Part shown: piece after piece, positions 1 through 12,735 of the stretch
How positions within the stretch are numbered: the stretch's first letter is position 1
How the letters are laid out: each line of letters starts with the position of its first letter
Assembly (NCBI RefSeq): GCF_905220415.1
Contig: NC_059541.1
Location: forward strand, 10,428,501-10,492,500
Length of the DNA stretch: 64,000 bases
Direction of reading: 5' to 3'
DNA from: Colias croceus
Taxonomy: Eukaryota; Arthropoda; Insecta; Lepidoptera; Pieridae
The notes under the pieces: model-generated
What the model saw: only the letters and a program-made list of their open reading frames with translations
The model's database searches: none
Told to the model about the DNA's origin: nothing
Program-made: the position numbers and the translations under genes

Positions 1-477
1 TCATTGACATGAGCTGTTTAAGATTTGGTTTAAATTAACAGTGTGCCTACTTTTTTTGTATGAAACATCAACTATAATTTTAGTTTTTGGGTTTTATTTA
101 ATTTGTATCTATAAATAGAGCGCAATATTCATCATACATAATGTTACGTCAATCATTGTACGAACCTTTTAACTTGATACAGTGTTCGTGGAAGGATATG
201 ACCTCTAAACATCCTTGCCCGTCTAAGGGTCAACTGACCTGTAGGTCGCATGTGTAAAGGATTACAATAATATTCAGGTAAAAAAACGTATTTTTGATCC
301 AAATAGCTATTTAAATTTCAATATTATGTCTGTTCAATGCTAGAAAAATATGCATAAGATAAATTAAAAACTAACGTCGATAGATATATAGAATACAAAA
401 CAAAAGCCAAAAACATTAGTGTCTCTTATATGTTTCACATAATTAAAAATACGAGTCTAAAATAATTTTCACTTATA
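1..477. other. Unassigned AT-rich DNA
   Basis: No open frame of note and no recognisable repeat. It ends at the inverted repeat beginning at 478. I see nothing to support a gene here. Confidence 0.5.
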
Positions 478-676
478 ATACCACAAGAGCTTCAAAATTA
501 TCGGGTATTTTCCGATAGGTTCGTTGCAAACAAATGAAGGAGTCAAGTTTTTAGTCAAGGCTAAAAAATCACGAGCGCGAAGCGCGAGTGATTTTTCCTG
601 AAAAACTTGACGACTTTATTTGTTTGCAGGGAACCTTGAGGGAAATGCCAGATGATTTTTAAGCTCGTGTGGTATT
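478..676. mobile_element. Foldback MITE-like element
   Basis: The two 26 bp ends (478-503 and 651-676) are inverted copies matching at about 23 of 26 positions, beginning AATACCACAAGAGCTT on the left. Inner segments also pair in order: GCAAACAAAT with ATTTGTTTGC, GTCAAGTTTTT with AAAAACTTGAC, and AAAATCAC with GTGATTTT around a GCGCGAAGCGCG-like core. Nearly the whole unit can fold into one hairpin, as in non-autonomous MITEs. There is no coding capacity and I could not define a target duplication, so the superfamily is unknown. Confidence 0.65.
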
Positions 677-680
677 CGGG

Positions 681-867
681 GGATTATTTTTCCGTCCCAA
701 TTAACGGTCAATAATTTCACAATTGAATTCAACCTGTCAGTTTGACGTCAACGACCAGAGACAATTTTCAAAAAAATATCAGTATGTTGTAGTACCATGT
801 AGGTTGTACCACGTGACGTCGAATGGTGCAATTCTATTGGTCGATATTTGGGTCGGAAAAATAATCC
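681..867. mobile_element. Second inverted-repeat element, abutting the first
   Basis: GGATTATTTTTCCGTCCCA at 681-699 recurs inverted at 849-867 with one change (TGGGTCGG...). The pairing continues weakly inward through CGGTCAAT and ATTGGTCG. The interior contains the palindrome TTGACGTCAA (742-751) and CACGTGACGTC (810-820). It starts five bases after the preceding hairpin ends, so the two may be adjacent insertions or parts of one larger decayed element. The 76-codon open frame starting at 723 is probably chance. Confidence 0.5.
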
Positions 868-2105
868 ACAATATTTCAATTACAAATTTTGAAGTCATTT
901 CCTACCACAATCTCCACATAAACTACGTTTTAAATTATCCCAAAATACACTAAACGGTAGCCACCCTAGTCAGCCAATGCAGGCATTTGAGACGGTTTGA
1001 TTCGCCGCCGGGATGCGAGTCCTCATGGTTACCCTCCAAAACGGTATTCAGCCTTCAGGTATTGTAACAAGCACAGGGTGCTCCTTTCAGCTTGAAATAT
1101 CCAAGTAACTACGCTGTTTTGATATTGTGGAGTGGCGTTGAGTGAACTCCGAAGGTACTCTAGCTTCTCTCAATTCAATCTTTGTTTTTGACTTAGTACT
1201 TGAGTGTTTTATGTTCCTACATTTTAAAATAATGGTTATAGTGCTATCTTTCAATTAATTTCATTAGACAAAAATCAGAGAGCGAATCGAATTTTGGATA
1301 TTACTTATAGGCTATACTTATATACTATATTACTAGTAGGCTAATTTTGTGCAATTCAAAATTTTCTTATAACATAGAATTCTTACAAACCATAATTATT
1401 ATTCAAAATTATCCTGAAATAGTTTTCTGCTCTAATAGTTGATGCATTTACATCACACCACTTTATACCGGTTCAGGTCTGATTGTATATAGCATGGACT
1501 AATAAAGGTTATATTTGTCTATGGTATATAGCAAACAAAAACCGGACAGTAGCCATAAAATTGCTCTGCTATTATCCCAATAGATCCTGTGCTATGTGAC
1601 AGATATACCATCATATGGATACAGATGACAGCTTTTTTGCACTGCAATCGCTATTATGTACCGTTATGTATGTTTAAGCGAAGGTCCGTAAGAAATTATG
1701 TGTAATTAATTGTGGTAAAAACTTGTGGTACTGCGAGTCTGCATAGTCAGTACGGTCAGTACACTGTAGAAGTTAGTGTTGTTGTACATGAAGAAGGTTA
1801 TTCTGGATTTATTTATGAATTGGCCTTGATCGAAGAATTATTGCTGATTCTTTGGTCTTTTGTTGACAGTTTTATTGCTTATACAACGTTAAACTTCTGT
1901 GATATTATTTTATTCTTAGTTTTATTATAAAATTCGTATGATACATTTCACGTGTTATTAAGTATGTACTTACTGCATGTGTTTATATAATGTTATAGTC
2001 GGTTTGTTAAAGAAAGCTTATTGAATAATTGGCCTCTAATTAAAAAGTATTACGATTTATGTAACCGTTTCAAATAATCTTACAAATAAAAATGTTGAGG
2101 AATAA
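868..2105. other. Unassigned DNA
   Basis: A slightly GC-richer stretch lies at about 955-1180, but no convincing exon, splice signals or repeat family were recognised. The open frame at 1712-1930 is short and of low-complexity hydrophobic composition, and I do not call it. Confidence 0.4.
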
Positions 2106-2189
2106 TTATCATGTTAACCTGATTAAGGATTGGTTCGCGCTCGTAGAGCGCGCGCGGAGACCAATCCTTAATCTAAGATGTTAACTAAA
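2106..2189. repeat. Compound stem-loop (small foldback element)
   Basis: GATTAAGGATTGGT at 2121-2134 pairs perfectly with its reverse complement at 2160-2173. Nested inside is a second perfect stem, CGCGCTC (2136-2142) with GAGCGCG (2146-2152), closed by the loop GTA. A GTTAAC lies outside each arm. GC-rich loops flanked by AT-rich arms are typical of very short MITEs. No coding content. Confidence 0.6.
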
Positions 2190-4551
2190 AATAACTGATT
2201 GATTAATTATTTGAAGACCAAAAGCACCAAGCATGTTTATGAGTAAAATTCCTATGGAAGAATGATTAATAATGGAAGAATATATTTATTTATGTATAGC
2301 ATCACAACCCTATCGCTATGGAACATGTAGATTTTACTCGAGGCCTATTAACTGAGCATTGGATGTTTCTGAACTTGGCATGTCTTATTCTATTCAATTA
2401 TTTTCACCGCCCAAGACAACAGTATGCTCCATTATAATAAGGTATGGGAAATAACGTGGGGTTGCCAAACACAATAATTTCTTTTTTATTAAACAATATT
2501 TTATAGTGTCTAAAATGCATTTTGGTAAATTGTATCAAAGATAATTTAAAATTAATGCAATGTAAAATAAGACAAAATATTTTAATCTTCTTTTTACTGT
2601 GGAAATACGTATTAAAATTAATCAAATATTTACAATCTATATTATATTTATATTTGTAATTATATTTCAAATTTCAATTAATGATATCAAATTTTTTCTT
2701 TTTATTTTCCCACCTAGATTATTTTATTTATCTGTGCCTTCTTCCAATTTCAAAAACATTCGATTCGCGTTTTAAAAACGTTCGATTTGCCGCCAATCAT
2801 GGAATCATTCTTCTGCATAGGTACTAATTTAGTACGAGTATTCGCTATACATGTATAGCAACCCTACGCCGCTTGCGGGCTATGCGTGTCGGCTGATTGC
2901 CGTGTCGCCGATGGGTCTCTGACATTCACGACTAACATACGCGGTAATTGCAACTTGCATTGATGGAAAGAACATTTCTGTAGTTTTATACTTATTGCAG
3001 AAGTATAATTGGTGAAGGTGAGATTAATTTTATTGTTATTCTTATTTGCTGTAATCTTTAGTAGGTTTAGTTAAACAAGATGTATTAGATTGAAGTTAAG
3101 TTATTTAATTAAATATTTTGTGAAGAAATATTTTTTACGACCTACCTAGAAGATTTTGAACATGCAAACAGAATTATTGTAATTCTAATATTATCTTTGA
3201 AATTTGCCATTATCTTCGTCTGAAAATGTTATTTTCAGTTTTCATGTAAACTATAATTTGACATTTGTACTCCTACATATTTAGAAATATATGTCTATTA
3301 ATTATTTGTGCATTCCCAACCAAATTAGCCTATAATATTCCTGCCTACACTACGCTTTTCAACAATTGCGGTCGCTTTACTAATTAATTTGGATCAACAT
3401 GCGTATTCGCACACACAATGTAATTAACAAATTATTGAACCGCACAAACCGCTAATTCATGTTCTACAGAAGTCAACGACCAGGTATACTTCTTAATTGT
3501 CCTATTGTCCAGTTTTTTGGATTCCATGAAGTTGGCAAACCAGTTGAGATGGTATCTTCTTAACTGTTTAGTTTGCGTAACACTGGACACTGTACTTTTT
3601 GTGAATTAATAACTGTATCTTTAACTGGGAGGTAGCTGTCACGATATTTGTATGTTTTAAAATATGTCTTTGTATGTTGAATGAGCATTGCTCTTCTACC
3701 CTTCTGTAAGCTGTAAGCTCCAGTTTAAGTAGTTGATTTTTCTGTAATTGCTAAAACCATATAACGCGTTATCATTAGATGGACAATAAATTGATAACTT
3801 TGAGGAAGTAAAATGAAGAATATTACTGCCAAGAAACAATTTCATCGAGACATAGTATGTAGAGAACAGCTAGAGAACATAACGAACCTCAACGAGAGCA
3901 GTGCCAATTTAATAAAAAATATTTTACATGATAGAATTAAATAAACAAACAAATAGACAGAATTATTATGTGCAATGTCAATTTAATAACAAACTATAGC
4001 CTGTATCAACTATCAATTAATTAAAATTATTATCTATAATTATCGGTAAATTTCATATACGTAGTTCCGAATTATTGGTCTCAACTCACTTTAACCTAAA
4101 TTCAACTTTATATCGTGGAAATTGATACTAAATTAGCTTGACCGATATAAGTAAACTGAACGTCATCAGTTTGTTTGTTTACTCCACCTTAATGGCTTTC
4201 TAATATCCTATACATTCTCAAAATAGGTATCACATATGACATAGTGCACAGAGTGTTTATATGAAATATGTCTTACCCAGTCTTTACCTGGGAAACGACT
4301 ATAATTATTTAAATCAGAATTTTGAATTTCTGAGAGTTCATGACGTTTAGAGAAGCGTGTAGTACAAACATTACATGTGTGTAAAATAAATACGTATTTA
4401 AATCCAAGTATGCCCATATCAAAAAATACAACCCAGTTTTAAAAGGTACGCACTAATTGGTACAAAAAGACTTAATTATATTATATTAATTAAAATCGTC
4501 CATTAGGTATTCATTGCAGTTGAGATAAACATTAAAATGACGTTTAATCTA
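2190..4551. other. Unassigned AT-rich DNA
   Basis: A GC-richer patch around 2760-2960 lacks an open frame longer than chance. Short minus-strand frames at 2404-2670 and 4208-4417 have no recognisable motif. I see no gene here. Confidence 0.4.
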
Positions 4552-4739
4552 TACTAATATTATAAAGCTGAAGAGTTTGTTTGTTTGAACGCGCTAATCT
4601 CGGGAACTACTGGTCCGATTTGAAAAATTCTTGCGGTGTTAGATAGCCCATTCATCGAAGAAGGCTATAGGCTATATATCATCACGCTAAGACCAACAAG
4701 AGCGGAGCACTGCGGGTAAAACCACAGTGCACAGCTAGT
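4552..4739 (+). repeat. Interspersed repeat family A, copy 1
   Basis: Begins TACTAATATTATAAAGCTGA, contains CGGGAACTACTGGTCCGATT, and ends CACAGCTAGT. At least five other copies lie in this window (7129, 15252, 16121, 42784, about 43124). The layout is that of an abundant short repeat, probably the decayed tail of a larger element. I do not know the parent superfamily. Confidence 0.7.
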
Positions 4740-5484
4740 CCTTTATAAACCAATAGGAAAACCTTTTTTAACATGCCTTTGACGAATATACAAAAACTAA
4801 ATAAACAAAATTCGTTTTCACAAACCCCGTGATCGCTTTTTCCGCACGTATTCCGGATTTTTTCACAACATTGAAAACACTCAAACGAAACTATTCAAAA
4901 ACTATCAAACAAATCCACAGTATAAAAATAGTAATACGAAAGAAAACCAATTCAAAAGATATTGCACCCTACAACAATCAGCAAGGAATAACATTAATAT
5001 TTCACACCTGTCATCGCACAAGTGCTCTTAAATAACTCATTGAAGGTCCAAATGAGTTATTGTACGTTGATGAATGATAACAACTTGAACAAGAGTTACG
5101 TGAATTATTCGCATAATAACCGGTGATATCTGATATTATCCGCGCCCACATTCGTAATCCATCTTCCTCAATCGAATTGCTCAGTAATAGCGTGAAACCA
5201 CGGCGTGTTGGGAATTGTAAATTGAAGCGTTTATACGAATGACTGCCTTCCGGGAGTTGTGGTAAAAACTGCTCAGCCCTTTCCTACGATTTGATATTAT
5301 ACGTACTGTTATACCTGTGCATTATAAAAATAATAGCATCAATATACAAATGAATCCATTATTTTATATAATATGTAGCCGTATTATTTTTATACAAAGT
5401 AGCTCTACAATAGACGAATTATTTCGACAGTTATCTCTAACATCGCCGTATTTTCCATGGAATAAGTAGCTATAGCGCTATAAG
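4740..5484. other. Unassigned DNA
   Basis: No repeat family recognised. The open frame 4829-5035 is 68 codons, lysine-rich and without motif; probably chance. Confidence 0.4.
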
Positions 5485-6204
5485 GGTATACCCATAGAAA
5501 TCTAAATAACAAGACACATATAGAAGTGCTATAATGTCATAATTCGTATGAAAACCGCTGTCGCCAAAATCAACACATTTAAACCGATAGCTAAACAGTA
5601 CACACAAGTAAACTATGCCTTTTATTGGACAGCTTGATTTTAGTGAAAATTAACTTAAATATTAAATTAAGCTTTCGAATATGTATCCTAACGCACGAAT
5701 TTACGGTTTAATAACACCCCTAAGTATATATAAGACATTTTGTTTCTTTTTGCTCCAATACGAAAAAATTCGGCTTTTCTACAACAGAGGTTGTCAATTT
5801 TCAATAGATATAATTTTGTACATAAACTCATAGAAATAAGGTCGAAATTTGTGTTAAACGTGATAATAAGTATGGTCGGCTGTGTCATTCATTGTTATTT
5901 CGATTACTATGGTGACACTCGTAATACTTGTAAATATTCTTTAATTTTAAGGAAAAACGGCATTATTTCTAAAAAAAAATATTTACCGATGAAATGTTAT
6001 TCCTTTATTAGTATAATTACAACGTGTGGAAGTATTTCCGCAATGGGAAATGCTGAAACACACCATGTTTACACACGCACGTCTCTAAACCAACTGAACA
6101 GCGACGAACGCACTTGTGGTATGGTAACCACCTGCGAGCGGCGATAATGTCACGCGCGCTTACGACTTCTAGTGCCTTGTTATTTAGATTTCTATGGGTA
6201 TACC
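5485..6204. mobile_element. 720 bp terminal-inverted-repeat element
   Basis: The 33 bp end 5485-5517, starting GGTATACCCATAGAAATC, recurs inverted at 6172-6204 with a single mismatch. The outermost eight bases GGTATACC are themselves palindromic. Inside is a 135-codon open frame (5740-6147, plus) with no motif I recognise, and at this base composition one frame of that length is expected by chance in a window this size. No clear target duplication. This is consistent with a non-autonomous DNA transposon of unknown superfamily. Confidence 0.6.
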
Positions 6205-7128
6205 GCATCGTAATAATAATTAGTAACGTCACCTATAATTATCTATAAAAGTTGCATGCAAAAAGAACTATCGTATGTTCGACCCACTTGATTATATTTG
6301 GCCTAAATAACAGTTACGTTACCATCCCTAATGATCTTCAGTACGTAAAGCTTGTGCAAAATGCATGCGCACGCCTGTCCTCACTCGACCCTGTTTCCAT
6401 GCTTTGCTGTGCCGTAATTACTTGATTTCGTACTACAAGCTTATCGAGTTTTTAGTGCTGTATATGTTACTGTGATTTGTGGTCGTAATGTATCTGCATG
6501 GACTGGAGCGTCTTAGAATTTAGACGTTACAATAGATGAACTAGGTTGAAACTTTTAACAACCAAAACAAATACTTACAATGTTGAAGACTAGTGATAAA
6601 ATGAAATACAGTGAATACTTAGTAGGTATAAAATAACGGTTATAATAACGATCAGTGAAACCAGAATAATCCAATTAACTTTTCAAACTTTCTCTCAAGC
6701 AAAAGAAAATATCTGAATAAAAACAAACACACGATACGATCAACCCTCTGAATTCTAAAAGATGTAAGGATATCAAATACGAAATCAACCACCGTTATTC
6801 GTAAATTGGCTCATACAGAATGATTGTGCTGACTGAAATATGTACTTGAAATAAGCAGTAAATCCAGCTGTAATAGGTAGCCAGATGAGATGTCAAGATA
6901 TGACACAGTGACAGGAAGAGTTTTCCGATAAACCCTTTGAGCTGACGTTAATCCCGGCTTAGCATTGATTCTAATTGTGTCCACTCCGTATTGGAGATCT
7001 AGTAGATTCCCTGGAACTTGTAATTAAGTGTCCAGGCAGATTGCCACGTTTGTAATTAATGTCTGTTTTGTGTTCTTCGAAGGAATCTAATGTGATTTGA
7101 AAGTTGTTTAGTTGAGGCGAGCATATCT
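6205..7128. other. Unassigned DNA
   Basis: Contains an NRF1-like word TGCATGCGCA near 6362 but no exon or repeat that I can support. Confidence 0.4.
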
Positions 7129-7314
7129 ATACTTAATATTATAAAGCTGAAGAGTTTCTTTGTTTGAACGCGCTAATATCGGGAACTACTGGTCTGATTT
7201 GAAAAATTCTTTCGGTGTTAGATAGTTTATTTATTGAGGAAGGGTATATATTATCATCACTCTACGACCAACAGGAGTGGAGCCCCGGGTGTGAAACCGC
7301 ACGGAGCAGCTAGT
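7129..7314 (+). repeat. Interspersed repeat family A, copy 2
   Basis: Same order of blocks as the copy at 4552: ATTATAAAGCTGAAGAGTTT, GGGAACTACTGGTC, GAAAAATTCTTTCGGTGTTA, and the terminal GCAGCTAGT. It differs by scattered substitutions and a short deletion near the middle. Confidence 0.7.
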
Positions 7315-7405
7315 AAATTATATCTGTATAAATAGTGTGTCGTTTTCTTGTAGGTAATTTGTCTTCACGTATTGCGATGATGCATTTTATTTAGTTTTTT
7401 TAGTA

Positions 7406-7576
7406 TTACTAGTGGTCCGCCCCGGCTTCGCCCGTGGTATCTACATGTTTAAACTATCCTATCTCTCAAGTTGGATCGAACTGCACATGGTGTGCGAATT
7501 TTATTAAAATCGGTTAAGTGGTTTAGGGGTCTATTGAGGACAAACATTGTGACACGAGATTTATATATATTAAGAT
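7406..7576 (+). repeat. Interspersed repeat family B, degenerate copy
   Basis: Starts ACTAGTGGTCCGCCCCGGCT with the CTTCGCCCGTGG block, then AAAATCGGTTAAGTGGTTTA. It lacks the GACA-repeat tail of the better copies at 36130, 48803 and 62132. Confidence 0.55.
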
Positions 7577-10390
7577 GAGTCGATGTTCTAATATTTCAAT
7601 TTCCTATTTATATTTTATAGTGATCCTGAGGTGTCGATAGATCTATCTCTATCGCACTATCTCCTTCGTCCTATGCAACAATATAAAAAAAAAATCCGCA
7701 CATTTTAACCACATTATAAAACAGAATAAAAGCATCTGCAGCTTTGACTGTAATAAGTAAGAGATTGAACGCGCCTTAAAACAACATCTTACAGATTCCA
7801 TAGTGGACTTTATTGAAAAATAATAATATACCTACTAATGCAATAATATTCCGCAATATTATTACACTTATCTGACCTTATGTATCAAAAACAATCTCTC
7901 ACAGCCAATTTTAAAGCCCAATAATCTACCGTAGAATCAAAAAGCGAACGATTGAAAGCTATCCAATTTACCTGAATAAATTCTTCTAAGGAACTTATTA
8001 TATCTTTATTCGTCCTTATATCTATCAAGCTAAGGGTTATAATTGCTCACAGTTTGGCAAGTAAGATTGTTCTATTCAGGGTAGGACTGGCATGTTAAAT
8101 TAAAATGATAGTACTTGTGATATTAAAATGTGGAAATTAATACAATAATCCTGACGTTTCCAGTAAATTACATTATTTAATTAAATTTTGTTAAATTTTA
8201 CACTGTATAATAACGTCGGAGCTAGTGAGTATGTATAAAATATTATGTTTAGGAGACATCTCGTAACTGCCTGTATGTACTCTTATTATGAGGAGGAAAG
8301 AATACATTATTTTTTTTGTTTGTTTGTTTGTAACAATTTACTAACCAACATACTCGACTAATTTTAGATATTCTTCTTCATAGAGTAGGTAACAAGATAT
8401 TCTTCTTCATAGAGTAGGTAACGTTTTGATCCCATGTTTTACTAACTAATATTTGAATGAAATAAAACTATGACTAAATCCTGTCCTGTCTGTCTTATAG
8501 AAAATGGCTTACCTCAGTAAGGTGCCGCAAAGGACCTTACTGCCCGATATTATCGCTAAGTGCTGGAATAGGTTGTTACGATATATCCTTTATCTTCGAT
8601 ATTGAGGGTTATTTAAGAATCTCTTTTTTAATCGCTCTTTGCAGTTTATTAATTAGCTGCTTTTTATACATATAAGCTATATGTTTAACCGTTTACTTTA
8701 ATTTAACGTATACCTAGTATTCTTATGTGAAACGGTGAAATAGCTAAAAAGGTTAAAAGGTAAAAAGACTACGAATAAAATTGGGAATGTCTGTCTCTAA
8801 GTAAGTGTGTGTAGCGATTGATAAAATTATCTTTATATTTGCTAGATATTTCCTTTATATACACAGAAATATTGGAGTGTGTGTGGGAACAAAATAATTT
8901 TCAAGGCATTACACTTATGCACTAGTAGCATTATTAGTCACAATTGGTTTGCTCGATAAAATGAAAGGCATCTATCTACATATTTGTGCATATTGTTAAG
9001 GCGAGAACAAGGGCCGGTCCAGTGTTGCAATACGAAATTCTTTCCTCTTGTTAATAGGAAATCATTACAGACACTAATATATTTATTACTGTTGTTTCAC
9101 AAGTATGCCACGTGGATTAATACATGAGATAAACGCGATTTGATGCATTCAACTTTGAATTTACATATACATTGACAAAATATATGCATAGGTAGTTGTA
9201 GGTAATATGTAATATTATTTAGGGCGAAAGGGAATGTTGTGAATGATCCTTTACTTCTATTCTATATGTGTGTTAAAGTACTAGTAGTTTCCCATGTATC
9301 GCCTATTTTCAATAAATAAGTTAGTTTTTCGAAATTATTACAGAGTATGGCGTAAAACATGTAAAATGTACGTAAAAAGTTGTTTTATTAATCTACCCTA
9401 ATTAAGGTTAACTGGGGTAAAATAACTTTACAGTTTACAACTCTAAGCATTATTACAAACACAATATTATTCCGCCTCAGCCTATAACTTGTTCCGTTCG
9501 TCGTCTAGCTTTCGAGCAGTCAATACATTTGGTCCGTTCACGCTACCGACCCATTACTAAGATTTGTTCGCGCTTTTCATGTAAATTGCGTGTCAACTAG
9601 AACTTGTTGTTTGCTGATCGATAGACCTTATTATAGTAGGTGCTTTTAATGGATCCGGGATATTGATGCTCTAGTTTTAAAGTTTTGCACTCTTGCTTTT
9701 GAGAACATTCATGTTTGGTCAAGTGCTATTAGGATTGAAAATGCAAACCACAAGATAATTTTGTTCTAGTTATATACCGGATTTAGGTTATGATGATATC
9801 ACGTTCAAATAGAAATAATAACAATTTCGACGACTTTCGTTTCTGAACTCATATTATTTCACATGAAATTAGTATGTTGGTGTTTTTTCTTTTGAACGAT
9901 TTCGTTACATAAAAATTACATGAACTTAGAGTTAGCATTTTTATACAGCCTGTAAAATTATCCGATATTTTTGTCCGTTCTGAGATTTTTGCGAATTTGG
10001 GAACATTTCATTACACAATAACCTTTTTTGCACTAATGAAAGAATAATATATCTACTTTTCAAGGAAATATATCGATTAACGAATAAAATTTTACGAGGG
10101 GATGAATTTTAATGAATTTAATAAAGCATTTCAGATTGTATATAAATACATAAATAACATGAACTCAATACCCATTAAATAAATTGTATGTTCAGTTATA
10201 TAAAAGCTTTTCAAAAGTAAAGGAAAATATCAGACGAGCGAAGGAAATTGCGTGAAAGAACTGAGAATTGTCATCAATCCTGCTATGATTTATTGCGCCC
10301 CATTTGTCCGATTCAAGGTTGTTTAATGTTTATATAGCTAGGTTTTATGTACATTTATATTCTAATGTAGGTGATATTGAGATATGAACA
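7577..10390. other. Unassigned AT-rich DNA
   Basis: Apart from the 29 bp tandem duplication at 8366-8423, no structure recognised. A moderately GC-richer patch at about 9470-9620 has no open frame or splice signals worth calling. Confidence 0.4.
8366..8423. repeat. Tandem duplication, 29 bp unit x2
   Basis: A unit beginning AGATATTCTTCTTCATAGAG is repeated directly, differing only at its last base. Near-identity implies a recent local duplication. Confidence 0.85.
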
Positions 10391-10394
10391 TATA

Positions 10395-10480
10395 GCGGAG
10401 CTCAGCGCACAGCGGTTAGGACCTATGAATTCATTAAAGGTTCGAGTCTTGCTCAAAATTTAAAATACATATACCTAAAT
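10395..10480 (+). repeat. Degenerate tRNA-derived SINE head
   Basis: AGCGCACAGCGGTTAGG followed about 30 bases later by GGTTCGAGTCT (10439-10449) has the spacing and wording of a pol III A box and B box in a tRNA-like SINE head. The body after it is not recognisable and the cloverleaf is not intact, so it is not a tRNA gene. Confidence 0.45.
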
Positions 10481-12477
10481 CCTGAGGAACAACAGAATGT
10501 TCTAGATATTGAAATTAATTTAGGTAGAATTGATCCACTGTAAGAAGGTACATAAACATACTTAAATTAATGTGTTAGCAAATAAAAATGTATGAATATT
10601 CGCACAATACTTAATTCAGCAATGTTAAAAATATCGCAAGATAATGGATCCATCGTAAGTGCTATTACGCGTCGAGGTCCTAAAATAGCTTCCTAGCTTA
10701 ACAGCACAATAATAAAATTATTTTCTCCTATAATGCATATCGTGTTCGACCTACAATCGTCCGCTTTTTCATATAAATAAGGGTGGGAATCGATTGAAGA
10801 GAAATTTAATACGGTGTTCGTTCTTTTTGTTAGTATCATAATGAGTAGGCAGAATGTGTCCAGTGTATTTTCTTTTACATATTTTTGTAATATACTCGTA
10901 TTTTCAGTTTTATGTTAATGTACTGTTTTATACTTGTTTTTGTTATTTTATGTAGCCTGTGTTTTGTTTTATAATGAGGGTACTGTAAAAAAATATGTAA
11001 TGATCGGTCGACAGTTTTAAGAGCGTAAAAAGAGATATACCTACCTATTCATTTAATTAAATGGTTTTTTTTTATATCAATACTTCGTATTTTACCTAGA
11101 AAATGTTTAGTTGTATGTTGTATTTATATTCTATAAACACGTCTAATTTCGGTTTCGGTGTATTTGCTAACAAATGTTCATTTAGACGCCGAACAACAGG
11201 GCATTTCTCACAGAGGTGACGGATGCAAGTAACTTATAACTAGCTAAATCAACGCAAGTCTAGACCGGAATGTGCTACAATGCATGAGAGCACGCAAAGT
11301 GCGGACTTGAGACTCCTGTCGAGGTGTGAAATGTAGCTATGCAGCTATGTAGTATGTAATGTATCCACACAATATGTGTTGTTTAGTAGTGTATAGTGTA
11401 TCAAAGTTGCAAAGTCGAAATATTTACATATCTACATGTACAGTGCTTTAGTTTTTCTGTAGTAAATTCAGAATGTGATTTTGTTATATATAAAAGTATC
11501 GGTGTATCCTAGGGGTGTGATTTTTATGCCGATATACCATCAAATCACAAAGTAATATAATAGTAGATAATGTTTTTAAAATACATAGATGGTCTAAATA
11601 AATTACCATTGAAAGAACTAAATAGGAAGTAGCAATAATACTTGTGGGAAATTATATACTCTATGTTATAGAATTTCGTATTAAAGTTTTTGCTGCTTGG
11701 AAAATTTACCAATTAAAATTAATAAGTTCCTAAGTTCGAAGCTTCAGTGATCGAAGCAATTAAGGGGAGGCGCGCGCCATAAGTCTCCGGGTTAAGTGCT
11801 TTTGTAATATCTATACGCTTTTATATTTTAGCCTCTAGTGTTGACTGCTGAGTACTAACTTGCTTTATTTATAGGTACTAGATAGTACATACTACCTATA
11901 TACTTAAATGAAATATTTATCCTGAGCAAAGACAATTATAGACATTTTGTGGTACGTTATATTATTTTAAGTATTCCTCTCGTAAAGTCCTTATATTTTT
12001 TAGTAAAGTTTCTCTTTTAAAAAACAAATAAATTTCTATTCATCAGTTTTATCTTACCGAAAGATATTATAGGAAGAAAATAAGGCAGTTTAGAATTTTC
12101 GATTTCGCTTAAAACGAAAATATAACATTAGCGCCCAGTAGAAAATGAGAAAATGAAAAAAGAATCTGTTTTTTCGCAGTCTATTAATAATAATACACAT
12201 AATTTATAATTAATTCAATTTATCAAGGATCACGTAGCTACTATACACCGGATGAGTGATCAAGTGGCACCGCCACATCCGCACACACACGTTATATAAA
12301 CTTACATGTATTGAAACTGCGTGTAATTACGCTGTATATTACTTTATTATATTTAAGTATCAATTAAATTTCAGTAGTTAATTAGAGGTGTTATAGTGTA
12401 ATACGGAATTAGATGTCTACAGTGCATGAAGCAAAATAAATGAACTTTACATTTTAAATGGTAGATAATGTAATAAT
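10481..12477. other. Unassigned AT-rich DNA
   Basis: No repeat or exon recognised. All open frames are short. Confidence 0.4.
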
Positions 12478-12735
12478 GAAATAATAAATAAATAAATATT
12501 ATAGGACATTATTACACAAATCGACCTAGTCCCACAGAAAGCTCAATTAAGGCTTGTGTTGTGGGTACTAGGCGACGATAAATATAATATTTAATAAATA
12601 CATATATAGATAATAACACCCAGACCCAAGAACAAATAATTGAGTTCATCACACAAATATTTGCCCTGACCGGGGATCGAACCCGGGACCGTCGGCTCAG
12701 TAGGCAGTTACTTTACCACTGCGCCGCCTGCAAAC
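12478..12735 (-). mobile_element. tRNA-derived SINE (minus)
   Basis: Read on the minus strand it begins with GGCGCAGTGGTAAAGTAACT, a pol III A-box region, followed by a B box CCGGGTTCGATCCCC (complement near 12672-12684). A body with CCTAGTACCCACAACACAAG and GTGTAATAATGTCC follows, and it ends in an ATTTATTTATT-type tail at the low-coordinate end. This body matches my knowledge of a SINE widespread in Lepidoptera. It encodes no protein and would need LINE machinery to move. Confidence 0.8.

Noticed and set aside
5740..6147. 135-codon open frame
   Set aside because: Inside a TIR element, no motif, and about one frame of this length is expected by chance in 64 kb at this base composition.
12640..12735. 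Possible tRNA gene (GGTTCGATCCC B box on the minus strand)
   Set aside because: It is the head of a SINE: the body and AT-rich tail follow and the cloverleaf is imperfect.
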